A stretch of DNA of 64,000 nt from Cylindrodendrum hubeiense (GCA_014621425.1 JAANBB010000170.1:1-64000), one strand, 5' to 3'; shown: positions 23,397 to 35,500, counted from the first letter of the stretch. Numbers and translations: made by a program. The notes: generated from the sequence alone by a model not told the origin.

Positions 23397-23834
23397 GGAC
23401 ATCAGGAGTTAGATGGACTACGCTGGTTGTTGATGGATGCGCGCGAATGATGATGATTGATGAAACAGGACAATGATGACTTTGGGGAACTGGACAGGCG
23501 AATGCAATCAGTGCAGGATGGATATAGGACACACATGGAACTTGCTATCATAGAAAACCGGCATAAATGGAACCCGGTAAATGGAATCACACTTCAACCC
23601 ACCAAGTGATGTGTCTTCGTGAATGTTCAGCTTCTGGAGGGGGTGGCACCGGGGTAGTGACCAAGATCCCCACGTGACAGCGCGAGCCAATCTGTCCTCC
23701 CACTAACGCGCGACGCGAGGGGAGTGATATGACGACACCGTTTCTTACCTCAACCAGCACTCGCCGTGAGTCCTTTGAATCGGCATTGGCTCTTCTGGAT
23801 TACCATATTTGCAATCAATTCATCGCGTAAAAAT
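23397..23834. other. Intergenic region
   Basis: About 440 bases between two plus-strand genes. No gene is seen. It should hold the promoter of the DUF2461 gene. Confidence 0.5.
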
Positions 23835-25235
23835 ATGCCACCCCGCAAGCGCACCGCCGACGAGGCAGTCGCCGCTCCCCGCCGGAGTTCACGGCGCGCA
23901 TCCACCAAGAGCCAGTATTTTGAAGACAGCGACGACGAGCTCAATAGCAAAGTGGTCGAAGAAGACGAAGAAGAAGACCTGCAGCCGAAGAGGAAGCGCG
24001 GACGACCCTCAAAAAAGCAGACCCCGAAGATGGAAGAGTCTGAAGAGCCCTATCAGGACAAGGAGGAGCAACCGGAAGATGAGGATGAGGATGAGGATTC
24101 CGACGATTCGGATGCGCCGCCAAAAGTGACGTTCATCCCGTTGCCAAAACTCCTCGATACGGGTGGTATTGAGTACGAAGACGAGAAGCTGCACCCAAAT
24201 ACAGTGCTGTTTTTGAAGGAGCTCAAGGCGAACAATCGCAGGCCATGGCTGAAGTGTGCGTTCTCCATCGAACACCCGAGGAGCTAAACGAGGATGCTAA
24301 TGGCAATATAGCACATGATCTGGAATACCGGCGTGCCCTGAAAGACTGGGAGTCGTTCGTGATGCGAACAACCGAGACAATCATCGACATGGATGAGACG
24401 ATACCCGAGCTGCCCGCCAAAGATGTCATCTTCCGCATCTATAGAGACACCCGCTTCAGCAAAGAACCCACACCCTACAAGGTACAATCACCGCTGTGTA
24501 TTGGGAGAAATCGCACTGACCTCTTCGTCCCTGCAGCCTCATTTTTCCGTCGCCTGGTCCCGCACCGGTCGCAAAGGCCCTTACGCCTTCTACTACATCC
24601 AGTGCGAGCCCGGGTCGGCTTTCATTGGCGGTGGCATCTGGGGCCCATCCGGCGACAAACTCCTCGCACTCCGCGCGAGCATCAATCGGCGGCCAAGGGC
24701 CTGGTACCGAGTTCTCAACGATCCGGATTTCAAGCGGATGTTTCTCCCTAAACTCAAGGCGGGCGCCAGCGAAAAGGCTGCAGTGAGTGCCTTTGCGGCA
24801 GAGAACAAGAATGGCGCGCTGAAGGTGGCCCCATCGGTACGTTTTCATACGATTAATATCACATGAGCAATACGGAGGCGAGGGTGCTAACTCTACCGGA
24901 CAATTCGATAGGGCTTTCAACGTGACCATCCCGATATTGAGCTACTGAGGTTAAAGCACTTTACGGCGACAAAGAAGATCAATGACGACATATTTACCAG
25001 CGAAGATGCGCAAGAGAAGATCGCCGAGGTTTTTCGACCTCTGGTGAGGTTTGTAAGTGCTGGTTCCGTCTGGGGATACTCGTGGATAGAATGCTGACGA
25101 TGAATAAAGATTACGTTTTTGAATAGCATCCTGATGCCAGATCCTAATGAGGATGAGGACGATGATGACGATGACGAGGAAGAAGAAGAAGAGGCGGAGG
25201 CAGCGGAAGAAACGGACGATGGCAACTCCGAATGA
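23835..25235 (+). CDS. DUF2461 (TIGR02453-type) domain protein
   Basis: Five exons: 23835-24255, 24312-24481, 24537-24836, 24912-25052 and 25110-25235, giving 385 aa; introns 55-75 bp. The first 110 residues are basic and then acidic, with an AT-hook-like KRGRPSKK, suggesting a nuclear protein. The DUF2461 domain follows: LFLKELKANNRRPWLKSHD (the exon 1/2 junction falls in SHD), then YRRALKDWESF, FRIYRDTRFSKEPTPYK and HFSVAWSRTGRKGPYAFYY. The C terminus is a run of Asp and Glu. DUF2461 proteins occur in bacteria and fungi and have no settled function. All junctions keep the frame. I chose the ATG at 23835 (MPPRKRTAD) over an in-frame one 69 bases upstream. Confidence 0.88.
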
Positions 25236-25469
25236 TGTACAAGCTAAGTTTTGACGTGTTTCTTGTAAGTGTGGCGTTAAACTTGGAAACCTGGGGCTTA
25301 AGAGAAGTAGGAATAACACTTGGATTCACAAAATCATCAGAACATCGTGCGCATTTGAAGTTGAATCATTTCACATTTTCCACTTCACATCAATTCAATA
25401 CATATACATTATTTCCATATTCATGTCCCCTCATGTCTTCACATAACTCATGAATCTGCTCAGGGCTGT

Positions 25470-27545
25470 CTAACATAGGTTGAAGCGCGCAACGCTGGGG
25501 TCGTGGTCGCTGACCTGGTCGTCGTAGTTTTGCCACGTGTTGAGGTGCATATGCTCGTACTTGACACCAGTGCGCAGATTCTTGCTGATGAACATGTGGT
25601 CGAGCGCCTCGCAGTTCATGTCGTACAGGTACGTGTATCGCTCCACCTCGGCAATCTTGGCCGCGTCGTCCATGTCTATCAAGCCCGACGTGTCCAGGAA
25701 GGTCTGCATGGGCTCGACCTGGACGAACTCGTTAAAGTCGCCGGCGGCAATGACGTGTGCCTTACGGTCCTTGGCGATGATCTGCGCGATGAACGCGGCT
25801 GCCGTCTGCGCCTGAAGGGTACGCTTCTCGACGCCCTTGTTGACGGGGGGGCGGGGGTCGCCGTGAAGCGACGAGGAGCCACCCTTGCTGCCGAAGTGCA
25901 CGTTGACGGTGAAGAAGGGAGTGTCACTACCCTTGACGGGCTGCCACATGGCGACTAGGGGCTTGCGGCTGTCATCCCAGCAGGAGTTGGTGGGATCGAT
26001 CAGGCCCGGGTTGTACTTGAGCGTGGGGCCGGCCAGGACCTCGTTGGCCTGGGTGGCATTGCCGGGGTTGACGTCGACCAGCTTGACAACGTCGGGGCGG
26101 TAGAGGTATGCGACACGGATGTTGCCTCCGGGCTGGCCACCGTCCTCGTTGTTGACGGGGTCAACGTCAACGAAGTCGTACACAACGCCGCTGGCCTCCT
26201 CAATGCCGTTCGCCAGAGCGGAAAGCGTCTCGTTGGCGGAGACGACACCGTTGTTGGTGGCGCCCGAGTTGTCCTGCACCTCCTGGAGGAAGATGAGATC
26301 GGGGGTGAGAAGCTTGTTGACGATGTGGTCGATGACAAGGGGCAGGTGCGTCGACGCGGGGTTGAGGTTCTCCGCGTTGTAATCGGCGACGGTGACGCCC
26401 TTGCATGTGCCCTTGGAGATGAAGCTGACGGCCGGGTACTCGGCGGATGAGGACTTGGTAACCGCGACAGACGTCAGGGGCAGGATACGGTAGAAGCCGA
26501 AGGCGTTGTAGACGACACCGGTGATATCACCGAGGAAATCGCCCAGCTTGCTGTCATCGGGGTTGGTGGAACCATCGACGGGAGAGCCGATGATGATGGC
26601 CTCGGGGTTGGCATCTGGAGTGAAGATTGAGGTCAGTATACCGTCCATTCGCCAACCAAGGGACAAAAAACATACCGCGATCCAACATGGTCAAACCACC
26701 ATGGCCGTTCAGGCCGGAAACCTTCCAGTTGCCGCGAACCCAGACATCGCCATAGGTGTTAGGACGGCTGACGGCATAGGCATCCTTGATGGTGACAATC
26801 TCGCCAACAAGGCTCTCCCAGAAGTCGAGGCCGTACGTCTTGGGCTGCAGCGTGGGGTTCTCGACGGCGATGCGGTACGCCTCGTTGGGAACGGCGAAGA
26901 TGTCGCCGCCGTCGAGCTTGGAGTAGGCCTTGCCTGGGGGCGTGGGGGTGTCGACGCCGATGACGAGGGGCTCGAACGACACGTTGGAGGATTTGACGAC
27001 GATGTTGATGGGGAGGGTGAGCTCAGTGAGGTAAAGGTAATCTGTCGAGGACCTGTAGAGGGGTGGGTGATGGTTAGCACGTGTGTTGTTTACCTACACC
27101 AATTTATTGGCAGGAGTGACACTACTACAAAGTATCGCGACTACCAAGTATCATGACTACCTAAGGTAGGTACCAAGTATCACGACTACCAAGTATCGCA
27201 ATTACCAAGCATCACTACTGCCAAGTATCGCTACTACCAAGCATAGACTCACCTGTACTCCTTGACCAAACCATCAAGCGTCACAACATCGCCCACGGCC
27301 ACCTGCGACGTAGCCTTGCTGCCGTACACATAGAGGCCCTCCGAGGTGGTGATCTTCTTGTCGGGCGTGGTGGAACGCAGCCAGAAGCCGGAGCTGCTAA
27401 TGGCAGTGACCAGGCCGGTGACGTCGGTGACGTTCTTCCCGTTGTATGGCGACAGGTACTGGTTGCCGTTGATCTGGGCAATCGTCTCGGCCGACACGCA
27501 GGCGGCGGCGGCGCTGAGCAGCGATGCGGCGATGGAGGCCTTCAT
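25470..27545 (-). CDS. Secreted endonuclease/exonuclease/phosphatase-family nuclease
   Basis: Three exons on the minus strand: 27545-27253, 27052-26676 and 26614-25470, giving 604 aa. An N-terminal signal peptide (MKASIAASLLSAAAACVSA) points to secretion. The N-terminal part (residues about 20-220) is the OB-like region seen in bacterial ExeM/NucH-type extracellular nucleases. The C-terminal half is the metal-dependent EEP fold: VADYNAENLNP, LIFLQEVQDN (metal-binding Glu), AAGDFNEF and the final VSDHDPSVARF (catalytic Asp-His). It probably cleaves extracellular DNA or RNA to recover phosphate and nucleosides, but the substrate is not shown. The first intron is 200 bp, three to four times longer than its neighbours, because it carries a 16-bp tandem repeat. 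The second intron is 61 bp. Confidence 0.88.
27125..27245 (+). repeat. 16-bp tandem repeat inside an intron
   Basis: About seven imperfect copies of a 16-bp unit (core taccaagtatcgcgac) fill most of the first intron of the secreted nuclease gene. One copy carries a 13-base insertion (ctaaggtaggtac). The splice sites lie just outside the array. Confidence 0.8.
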
Positions 27546-27922
27546 CGTGGAGGAGAGGGGAGAAGGGAGAGCGGGGAGGATGAAGGATGCGGTTGGATGG
27601 GATAGGAAGGAGTGGGTGGTATCGTTCCTGCATCCTTCCCCGGGCGACTGATGCTATATATCTGTATTCTATCTTGGCCCGCATCTGGTCATTTACACAC
27701 ACAGCATCCGAATGAGACGGCATCGTCCCGCGTTTGCATCCTCGCCCCCTGTCCTCATGCCAGTGCCGCCAATGCATTATGGTTAAAGACTAAAGCCCAT
27801 AGCAGTGCCAATCCCCGGGGCCAATTGCCCTTGGCCGTCCAGCCTTCCCCCAATGCGACACCGAGTTTCTTGGACAGCAGAGCCTTGGAGCCTCTAGAAG
27901 CCCGTTGCGTTCACCGTGGCCC
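27546..27922. other. Upstream region of the secreted nuclease
   Basis: The promoter of the minus-strand nuclease gene should lie here. I see no gene or distinct element. Confidence 0.4.
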
Positions 27923-28360
27923 TCACAGGTCCGCGGCCCCCTCCGGGCCCTCGCCGCCCTCCCCCGGTCGTCCCGTATCAGCCGTCCTATCGATCCGCAG
28001 CGCCCTGGCACGTTTCTCGATGCGCCGCCGGCGATTCGGCCACTCAGCGCCGCCATGGGTGCCTGGGATGATGCCCAGGCAAGCCAGGATGACGCCCAGG
28101 ATGCCCAGGATCATGGGGAACAGGCCGATCGCCACGGCGCGCCTTGCCCCATTCTGCAGGTGCCTCGGTTCATTGGCCGCCTTGAGGAAAAGCAAAAGCT
28201 CAAGCTCACGTCGAGTGCACCCGTCCCCAGCTTGTAAGCACTTTTGCAACTCTATCTCGTCCAGCGTCGGACCACCGACGATCCCAGAGTCGCCATTGGC
28301 CGATCCCCCGCCCAGGAATCTTTTCTGTCCTGCCTCCCGCCTCCTCATTCGCGCAGCCAT
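27923..28360 (-). CDS. Possible small single-helix membrane protein
   Basis: A candidate gene of 145 aa on the minus strand, not recognised as any known family. It has a soluble helical part (LDEIELQKCLQAGDGCTRRE, then LELLLFLKAANE) and one strong membrane segment (AVAIGLFPMILGILGVILACL), followed by a basic stretch. That order looks like a real protein more than a chance frame. Against this, an overlapping plus-strand frame of similar length exists and the region is G/C-rich, so chance openness is possible. The start at 28360 is the best ATG close to the ordered part; a longer in-frame start exists at 28588. Confidence 0.35.
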   Translation of the reverse strand: MAARMRRREAGQKRFLGGGSANGDSGIVGGPTLDEIELQKCLQAGDGCTRRELELLLFLKAANEPRHLQNGARRAVAIGLFPMILGILGVILACLGIIPGTHGGAEWPNRRRRIEKRARALRIDRTADTGRPGEGGEGPEGAADL

Positions 28361-29541
28361 CCCGTCCAGGCTCCCCTGCAAACCCTGTGGATAGACTGCC
28401 GGAGATGGCGGCCTGCACCTTGATTTAACCATGTCCAATGGACGGAATATTGCATAAATGCCACGACTGCCAAGGCAGGTGTCGTGATAATATGAGCCCA
28501 GCTTCCTGATCCAGACAGCCTTTGGCCTAAAAGATAGACCGGGCCCCAGGGAGTCTCCGTCTATCTTTCTCCATCTATCTATCTCCATCCATCTATCCGT
28601 ATCTCTATCATAATATCTGCTCTGCTATTACCACCTCGATTTGACATGTGAGTTTGCAGATACAAAGGCTTGACCTGGCACCGCCGCCGGCCACATTTCC
28701 TTGTCCGTTTTGTTGAACCAGGTCGTCGCTCTACTGTAAGTCAGTGGTGACATGCATTAGCCATCATCGACTTGCACGGCTCGTCGGCAGAGGCCAAGCA
28801 ATTCCTCCACCACGCCGGCCCGGAGCTTATAAGAACGCACCCTGCCTGTTCTCACCATATCAGGCTCAATGGGCGCTATCGTATGCAGTTAACTCGCTCG
28901 CCAGCCTCTCCGAGAAACTACAGCCCCCATCGTTTCGGTCACATCTCCAGATTCGAACGAAAGTTGTCCCTAGTGGGAAGATTGGACGGAACGGACGGTT
29001 GCGGGATCCCCCCGTCTTGTGACACCTCGATTCATGGAGGAAAAACAGATACTGCCGCTCTGATGGCGGATTCTATCGGACAGAAAGAAGCATTTGCTGC
29101 TAGCCCCGCCCAAGACGCCGTTATTCCCAAATCAAACAGTGTCCAACGTTGCGAGTGGGAAATGAGACCAAGAAACCTTGTCTCCAAGACAACCTCCTTC
29201 CGACCCGATCAGCCTATCTGTGGTGCTGACCTTTCCTCCTCGGCACAGGGAGCCAGAATGTTTCTGACTCGGCCGGGGACGGGCTCGAGGCGGCGAGCGC
29301 TCCACTGCGCGGGAAACTACCAACTAAATCTGGATACCCGCCAACCAACTCCAATTCCCAGAGGCTGCCGGCCCAAATCCGTTTCTCTTGATGATGCTGT
29401 TGGATGTGTTTTGCTCTCTCCGCGAGCTCCAGACCTATCCCATTGAACTGCGCTAGTTAGGCCCAGGGCCCAGGACCATGGGCGGGATGAGGTCGGGTTT
29501 GTGTGTTGTGAAAATTATGGACCACAGCAAGCGCTGTTGGT
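28361..29541. other. Intergenic region
   Basis: About 1.2 kb with no convincing gene. A 224-aa open frame on the plus strand (28772-29446) has a composition unlike a protein and no motif, and I did not accept it. Confidence 0.5.
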
Positions 29542-30729
29542 TCAGCCCTTGCTAGGGCCGGCCACGGTCATGCCCGAGTCTTTTTCCTTGCCTTTGGAGT
29601 CGTTGGACATGTCGAGGTCGCGATAAAGATTATGCTCATATATGTAGCTGATGACATCATCGGGAATCCTAGGACACAAGTCAGCACAATGTTGTAAGGT
29701 GTAATTCACGAATTGCAACTCACAAATAATCGATGCTCATATCACGCTTCAACAAGAGACGGATCTTAGTGCTGCTAATGTCGTTGGTGACGACCTAATC
29801 ATGGCGTGTTAGCGACCTGACGGGACGGATGACTACATCGCGGGACAGCCGTACCTGGCGCATGATGTGGATGTTCTTCTCCCACTGCTTGAGGTTTGCC
29901 AACGCCGAGTCGAGCTCGGTTCCGGAGCGCTCGAGAGCGAAGACACCATAGTTGCCGAGAATGTGGTCGAGATCGCGGGCGTCCCAAACATCGGGAGTGG
30001 ACATGGTCTGGATTAGGTCGAGGCCGGCGAGGAGAACGATGCGCGCACGCTTGCGGGTACCGTCGGTACACTCAACGCCACCCATGACCTCGTTGATCTC
30101 ATAGTCGAAGTGATCGAGCACACGGGCTGTGGGGATGTATGCCGGGTTCTCGGCCTCCCAAGGGTCAACCATCAACCTAAATCTAGTTAGTATCTACTGG
30201 AATTTGGTTTCGCGGCCGGTTCATCCGGTATCGCCAGTTCTGCTCACCATTTGGAGTTGCGGTCGGTAGCTAGCTCGCACATGCGAATGCGATGCTCGGC
30301 TGGAGCGAGGCCTTTCTTCTTGTATGCGCTCGAGACTGGTGACATATCTAGACGGCCTGTCAGCTATGCCAGTCTCTTCCACGTCTTCTCATGGCAACTT
30401 ACATCCGCCAATGACTTCGAATCCTTCATTCTTGCCATGGTCGCGACCCATAGGGAACAAACGGAGGTGCAAGTAGGTTGGAGGGGAGACTGCGTGGGGA
30501 TTGTCAGCTACGATGCAGCATCGGGGAGCATCGGGGACGATCGGGGGCAACGTACATGAGCCACAAGCAACCAAGACCAAGGGCTAGTTCGGGGTAAGTA
30601 TTAAACCTTGACGGAGCAGACATATTCACATACCACGCGAGAAGGGTCGCAAGTGCGCTGGAGGCGGTGCGAGGGGAAGGAGTAACCCTCAAGGGTCATG
30701 TCCTTGACGTATTGGTAGTCGCAGGCCAT
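29542..30729 (-). CDS. NMA1: Nicotinamide mononucleotide adenylyltransferase
   Basis: Seven exons on the minus strand: 30729-30634, 30583-30556 (28 nt), 30489-30403, 30347-30248, 30176-29855, 29794-29724 and 29668-29542, giving 276 aa. The enzyme joins NMN (or nicotinate mononucleotide) and ATP to make NAD or its deamido form. The nucleotidyltransferase motif [12 protein letters not shown] spans exons 2 and 3, its Phe codon being split by an intron. Further family blocks are [46 protein letters not shown] and the C-terminal [14 protein letters not shown], which binds ATP. Every exon joins in frame and rebuilds a continuous NMNAT sequence, although no single open frame covers more than a part of it. 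Introns are 50-71 bp. Upstream there is a GT-rich simple repeat close to the start codon. Confidence 0.95.
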
Positions 30730-30737
30730 AGTGGGCG

Positions 30738-30778
30738 TTGTGATGTGTGTGATGTGTGTGATGTGTTGTGTGATTGTG
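30738..30778 (+). repeat. GT-rich simple repeat
   Basis: A run of gtgatgt-type units lies just upstream of the NMN adenylyltransferase start codon, in its presumed 5' leader. Confidence 0.7.
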
Positions 30779-33700
30779 GTCAGGGTGGTATGACGGAGGA
30801 GAGTTTGTTGTCGTGGTGCAAGTTTAGTGCTCGATGCGGCGCAGATGACGAGGGGTTTCGCAGTGGCGGCCGGGGCCGATGGTTGAGTTGACGGGGGTCG
30901 GCGGAGGGGCACGGGCGTATTATCAATGCTCGGGAGGCAAGATGCCGGGTTACAGCGGTGTTAGGGGGCACAATCCCGGGGGGTTACAGTGGTTACAGCG
31001 CTGAAGAGCTGCTATAGAAGGCGGAGGGAATTCCGAGGTGTCGGGGGCCTCGGGGTGTTCGGGCGAAGCCTAGACGACTGCAGCGCCTAGGCCAGGGCGG
31101 ATGAGCACGGGGTTTTGGTGGAGGGGTAGTGATAGGCAGCGTTCGTGGCGGGCGCCGAGAGCGGATGGAAGAGTCAGAAGGGAGCGGGTTTGTCGGCAGC
31201 GGTCGCGTCGCTGTGGTTGTCGCGCAGAGTTGTGGCGATGGGATACGATGGAGAATTGGCCAAAGGATGAATTGTCCGGAGTGAGCTGAAGATGGAGGAG
31301 GAAGGAAGAGAGAGAGCGAACGAGCGAGGGAAGGAAGGTTTTCGTTTGTGGTCGTCTCTAGTAGATCCTGAGCGAACAGGCCTGGCCGGGTCTGCGCCGC
31401 CTGGACTGGCGCGGACTTGGGTCGCTGTGAGGAAAAGTGGACCCCTTTGACAAGTGCAGGCAGTGGCTTTCCCCTCTCAGCCCAAATCCCCATGCTGCAC
31501 CAACGCTGTCCCACGCTGTACCATGCTGCACCATGCTGCACCACCCACAAGCCATCCGCTGGCCAACAGCGAGTCTAGGCCGCGCAGGCACACGCACGCA
31601 CGCCATTCCACGCCGTTCCCACTGCTAATGCTACTGGCCTCTCAGGCTCTCCCCCCCAGACGGCCTAGGGGCTGTGCATTTCCTTGGACGAAGTACCTCC
31701 TTCTCCAACTCAAATGTTACGGACCTGCAACACAGAGGCTTACCACCGACCACGTACCTACATCCCTATGTGCGGATACGGAGCATGGCTATTACCAGGT
31801 ACCTATGGCTGCGACTACTACGTACCTAGGTAGTATATGCGCTGCGGGGCTCTCCTCCGGCCCTCTCCTCCGGCCGACCCTTGTCTTGTCCTATCCAGGT
31901 TGCCAGGTTCCTCTGGTTGCGGCGTATCCTTGTCTGTGTCGCTCCGCTCGCTCCAAAGGAACTCGCTACTAGTCGATGAGCAAGTGTGCGTGATTGATGA
32001 GTGATGGCCGCGCACCGCAACACACTTCCGGTCTAGGCCTTGGTGCCTCTTAGTGGCGGGGAATGACGACGGACGGCGCAAGCCCCTCGAGAAAGCACGC
32101 CGCTGCCCCGGGTCGAGGGAAGCTCACCATCCAAGCCCCGTGCTATCCAGCTCACTGGTCCCTGAAGGTGCGAACTAATCTCAGCCATTGCACGCTTCGC
32201 TGGTGTCGTCTGTCTAGCGGACGCCTATGGTTCGTCAACGGCGATTAGAGGGTGTTGATCCGATCTACGGAACCATCGAGTCTGGGGTTTCTCTCTGGCT
32301 CTGGGGACCCGGGAGTCCTCTACGGTCCGGAGAGGGTCACCTGGCCAGGTGGCTCTGCGGACATGACAACGCCGCCCGCCCCTATGACACCCACACACCC
32401 TCGCCTCACCAGGAACATTCGTCACTGCTGAGATCGAGGCCTCCGGATCTCTTGGCCACAGTGTCTTAGCAACTGGCGATCTGTCCTACCGCTGTCCCAC
32501 CGTCCGTCGTCCGACGCCCCCTTCGCCTGTACCGCCCAGCATCCCCGTTACAGCCCGCGGGTCTTTGGGTCTCAGCCTTATTCATGCTCCTTGTTTTTCT
32601 CCTGCACATTGCCATTGCTGTCAACTCGTTGGCTGCCAAGCCAAAACCTTGGCGCTCCGCCCCCAAACCCAAGGCCAACGAAAGGCGCCGCCATGTCTCG
32701 CCTTTCGGCGTCATGCTCAAACTGTTTCCGGTCGGCGAGCTCCCCCCGGCTTTGTCAGCTCAGTGAGTCAAAACAAGCGGGCCACTTACCGATGGGATGG
32801 GATGCCGGTGCGTTCCTACTAATAAATATGGACTTCGTGTATCCATCCGTCCCCAAGCAAATAGAGACAGGCATTGGGTTGGTTGCTCTGTTTAATTACC
32901 CCACGAGGCGGGTATTCTGATCTGAGGGAATGCTGGGTAGGTACTTTTATCTCGCAAGGCCAACCGATACAGAATCCGTTTACGGAATCCCTCTGGACTG
33001 TGGGATTGTTGGGGCGGCTCAACCATCGTAGGCAGGTTGCCCGCCTTGTGTTGCAATATTGGAACCCCAACATTGCCCAGCACCTTCAAGTTACTGCGCA
33101 TCAAAGACAGCGGAGATGAGGCCCAAACAACTGACCAGTTCATCGTCCTGCTCCCCCAGGTACGTACTCCGTACTGCGCTGTATACGACATTGCCTGCTA
33201 ACCACTGTTGTCTCACCTGTCTCCTCTCCACACCTCCCGCTGTCTGACCTTGAAATACTCCCCACGGCGACCCACCCCAACTTTTATTCTCCACTCTCCC
33301 CTAACGGCTTATTGGCAACGCGTGACGAGAAATGCACAATGTACGATTCATCATCCATCGTGTCATCCTTACCTGCGGAAAAAACCATGTGCTGTCACCC
33401 ATCACCGTGCATAATCGTAGCTCTGGTCCACAGTTAAACGAGAGAGAAATCCTCGAGACGAGGCCCGTTCCCCGGACACGTCGAGTATGCTTAGGAAGCC
33501 GTGGAGAGACACTTCGGTCCAAGATTTCCGATTTCCCGGTCTCCAATTCAGCGCAGTTCATTGTCGCCTAATTCGCTCAATTCATCATAGCACAGTGACG
33601 GAGCTCCTCCTATCCACGTGCTAATTATTGGCGGTCCTGTCATCACTATTGTTAATTTGTGCTTCAAGCGACCCAGCGATACACAAGCCTGACAATCAGG

Positions 33701-34339
33701 GTTGTGCTGCCCACAAGTGCGTCGCCACTACTGTCGCTCTTCTATTAATTATCTTCCCGTTCTCTCTAATTAACTCATCTCATTCTTCAAGTGGGAGCTA
33801 AGTGCGGTGCAGCCAACTACGAGACTCCAGTGCATGCTCTGTTGCAACGCCGGAATGAATGAGCGGTTCCGCAGGAGAACCCTGTGAGAATACTCAGCCC
33901 AAGCCAGAATAGGTTCTTAAGCGTCAATCGCCTTAAAATAGGCAATACCGGTGACCACTGCCCCTATTTGCCCTGCACAGCTTTTATACCCGCCGTCTCG
34001 TGCTTGCGCTCTATGCACACGTTTGGCACTAGGTTCGCCTGTCTCCACCAGCCGGCGGACCGGAGTACCGTCCGCTCATGTCAAAAAGCGCAATTCTAGC
34101 CGCCGACAACGGACCCGTAAAGGTCGCTTGAGGGTGCTTGTTTTTGTCGAATTAGATCCAGTGGGTAAGGAAGTTGCGACAGCCAGGATGGGAAGAGTTG
34201 ACGGTACAGCCTTCTAACGGCGTTCAACGGTGGAGGCTCTTGAGAAGCGCGATTCACAATGCCTGGGAAGTTATTTCTGTTCCAGCGCTTGAAGCTGATG
34301 AATGGAGACATTCAGTATACTCTTCCCCCTCTTCGACAC
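30779..34339. other. Long gene-poor region
   Basis: About 3.5 kb with no convincing gene. Open frames are short, overlap on both strands and show no motif. A 10-bp tandem repeat lies at 31494-31545. From about 33580 onward the sequence becomes richer in A and T and leads into decayed gene remains. Confidence 0.5.
31494..31545 (+). repeat. 10-bp tandem repeat
   Basis: Five imperfect copies of a unit like tgctgcacca follow each other here. The unit is not a multiple of three and lies outside any gene I accept. Confidence 0.75.
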
Positions 34340-35500
34340 ATGAGAGTGAAAACGGGTAAACCTCAATCGGGTTTGCCGTATTGGCGTCTCCCGTAACGTA
34401 AAGAATACTTACACCAGAGGCGTATTCCCATTCCAAGTAGGTCTCAACCGATATTGTGAAGCATGGCCGACTCTGACACTTGAAACCTCTGGATAAGATC
34501 TCCCTGTCCTGTGCCACAAGGGTTGGCTGTGTCCGCATGATTCAACAAATTATGAACAGCATAACTTGGGAATGGAAACACGTTAGCTACTAACTGGCCA
34601 GGGCTTAGACCTTGTCGGTCCTAAAAATTCGAACCACCTTCGCTGAGAACAAGATAACTGTAAATGCCTAGGCTGGTATAGTCGAGACGACACTGCTTAA
34701 ATTTTTGGCGATTGTGTCCGATAATAATGTCACGAAGATCAGGCCAAACATTGCCGAGCCCATACTCCTTGTGTACAAAGTCACGAACTGACTCGTGTAT
34801 GAATCGGATAGTCAGCAGGTCAGACTTCGTGACTTCGATGATATCCATGGGGCAGTCGAGTACAAATCTCTTCACATCGTCCTTAGAAGTCTCGTCTAGA
34901 TCCCACAAGGATATGGCCTCAGGATCACTTGAGAGAATAGCAAAGTATAGCTTCTCTAGTGGCAAGGACCTTTCGCAAAATAATCCACTGAATGCACAGG
35001 ATTAATTTGTCCTATCCTTGCAGTCGCAGGATATAGTGTCTCAGAATAGTTCGCGCAAATCACAAGTGAATATCTTAAAATATCTACGGAAGTGTATGAA
35101 CGCGCCCACAATCATGCTCCTAGTTCAGAATCCCCACCACAAGAACAACCCACCTGGAAATATCGGACGGATTCTTTGTTTTAGGTGAGCTCCAACTACC
35201 AGGGCCAGTTTATCATTACCAATATCTAAATCGCTGTCCACGTATTTGGCAATGTCTTGCTATGAGCCTCCTGTATGGTCATATGCCGGGCATCAATTTG
35301 CTCAAACCAAACGACTGCAAAAATGGCAGCCACTCTTATTGGCATTCAGTCTTGTTCCCGCCCACTATACTGTGGTGTTTCGATACCGTGTATATCCAGA
35401 CAATATGCCAATTGTAGACTCCAAAGCATCATCGAGATGTCTCTGGTTCTGGTGGTAGCCATGTGATCTTCGAAGCAATTCCTTGATGATGATCCGGCCG
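34340..35500 (-). pseudogene. Decayed NACHT (NLR-type) gene remnant
   Basis: Reading the minus strand from about 35320 downward, pieces of the region after the NTPase core of fungal NACHT proteins (the HET-E/NWD-like class of vegetative-incompatibility receptors) appear in order but in different frames. They are QEAHS then QDIAKYVDSDLDIG (about 35210-35270), then FLW/VVLVVGILN followed at once by a TAG stop and EHDCGRVHTL (about 35100-35160), then more stops, CIQWIILRK (about 34990), LPLEKLYFAIL, FIHESVRDFVHKEYGLGNVW (34700-34970), FKQCRLDYTSLGIYSYL, and finally WEYASG (about 34420). At least two frameshifts and three in-frame stops are seen. The N-terminal P-loop was not found, and no ankyrin or WD repeats remain. 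The family assignment rests on recalled motif patterns, not on a search. Confidence 0.7.

Noticed and set aside
28772..29446. A 224-codon plus-strand frame
   Set aside because: No motif, odd composition and overlapping frames of similar length; no sign of splicing to other exons.
31454..31972. A 172-codon plus-strand frame
   Set aside because: Runs through a tandem repeat and has low-complexity, non-protein-like composition.
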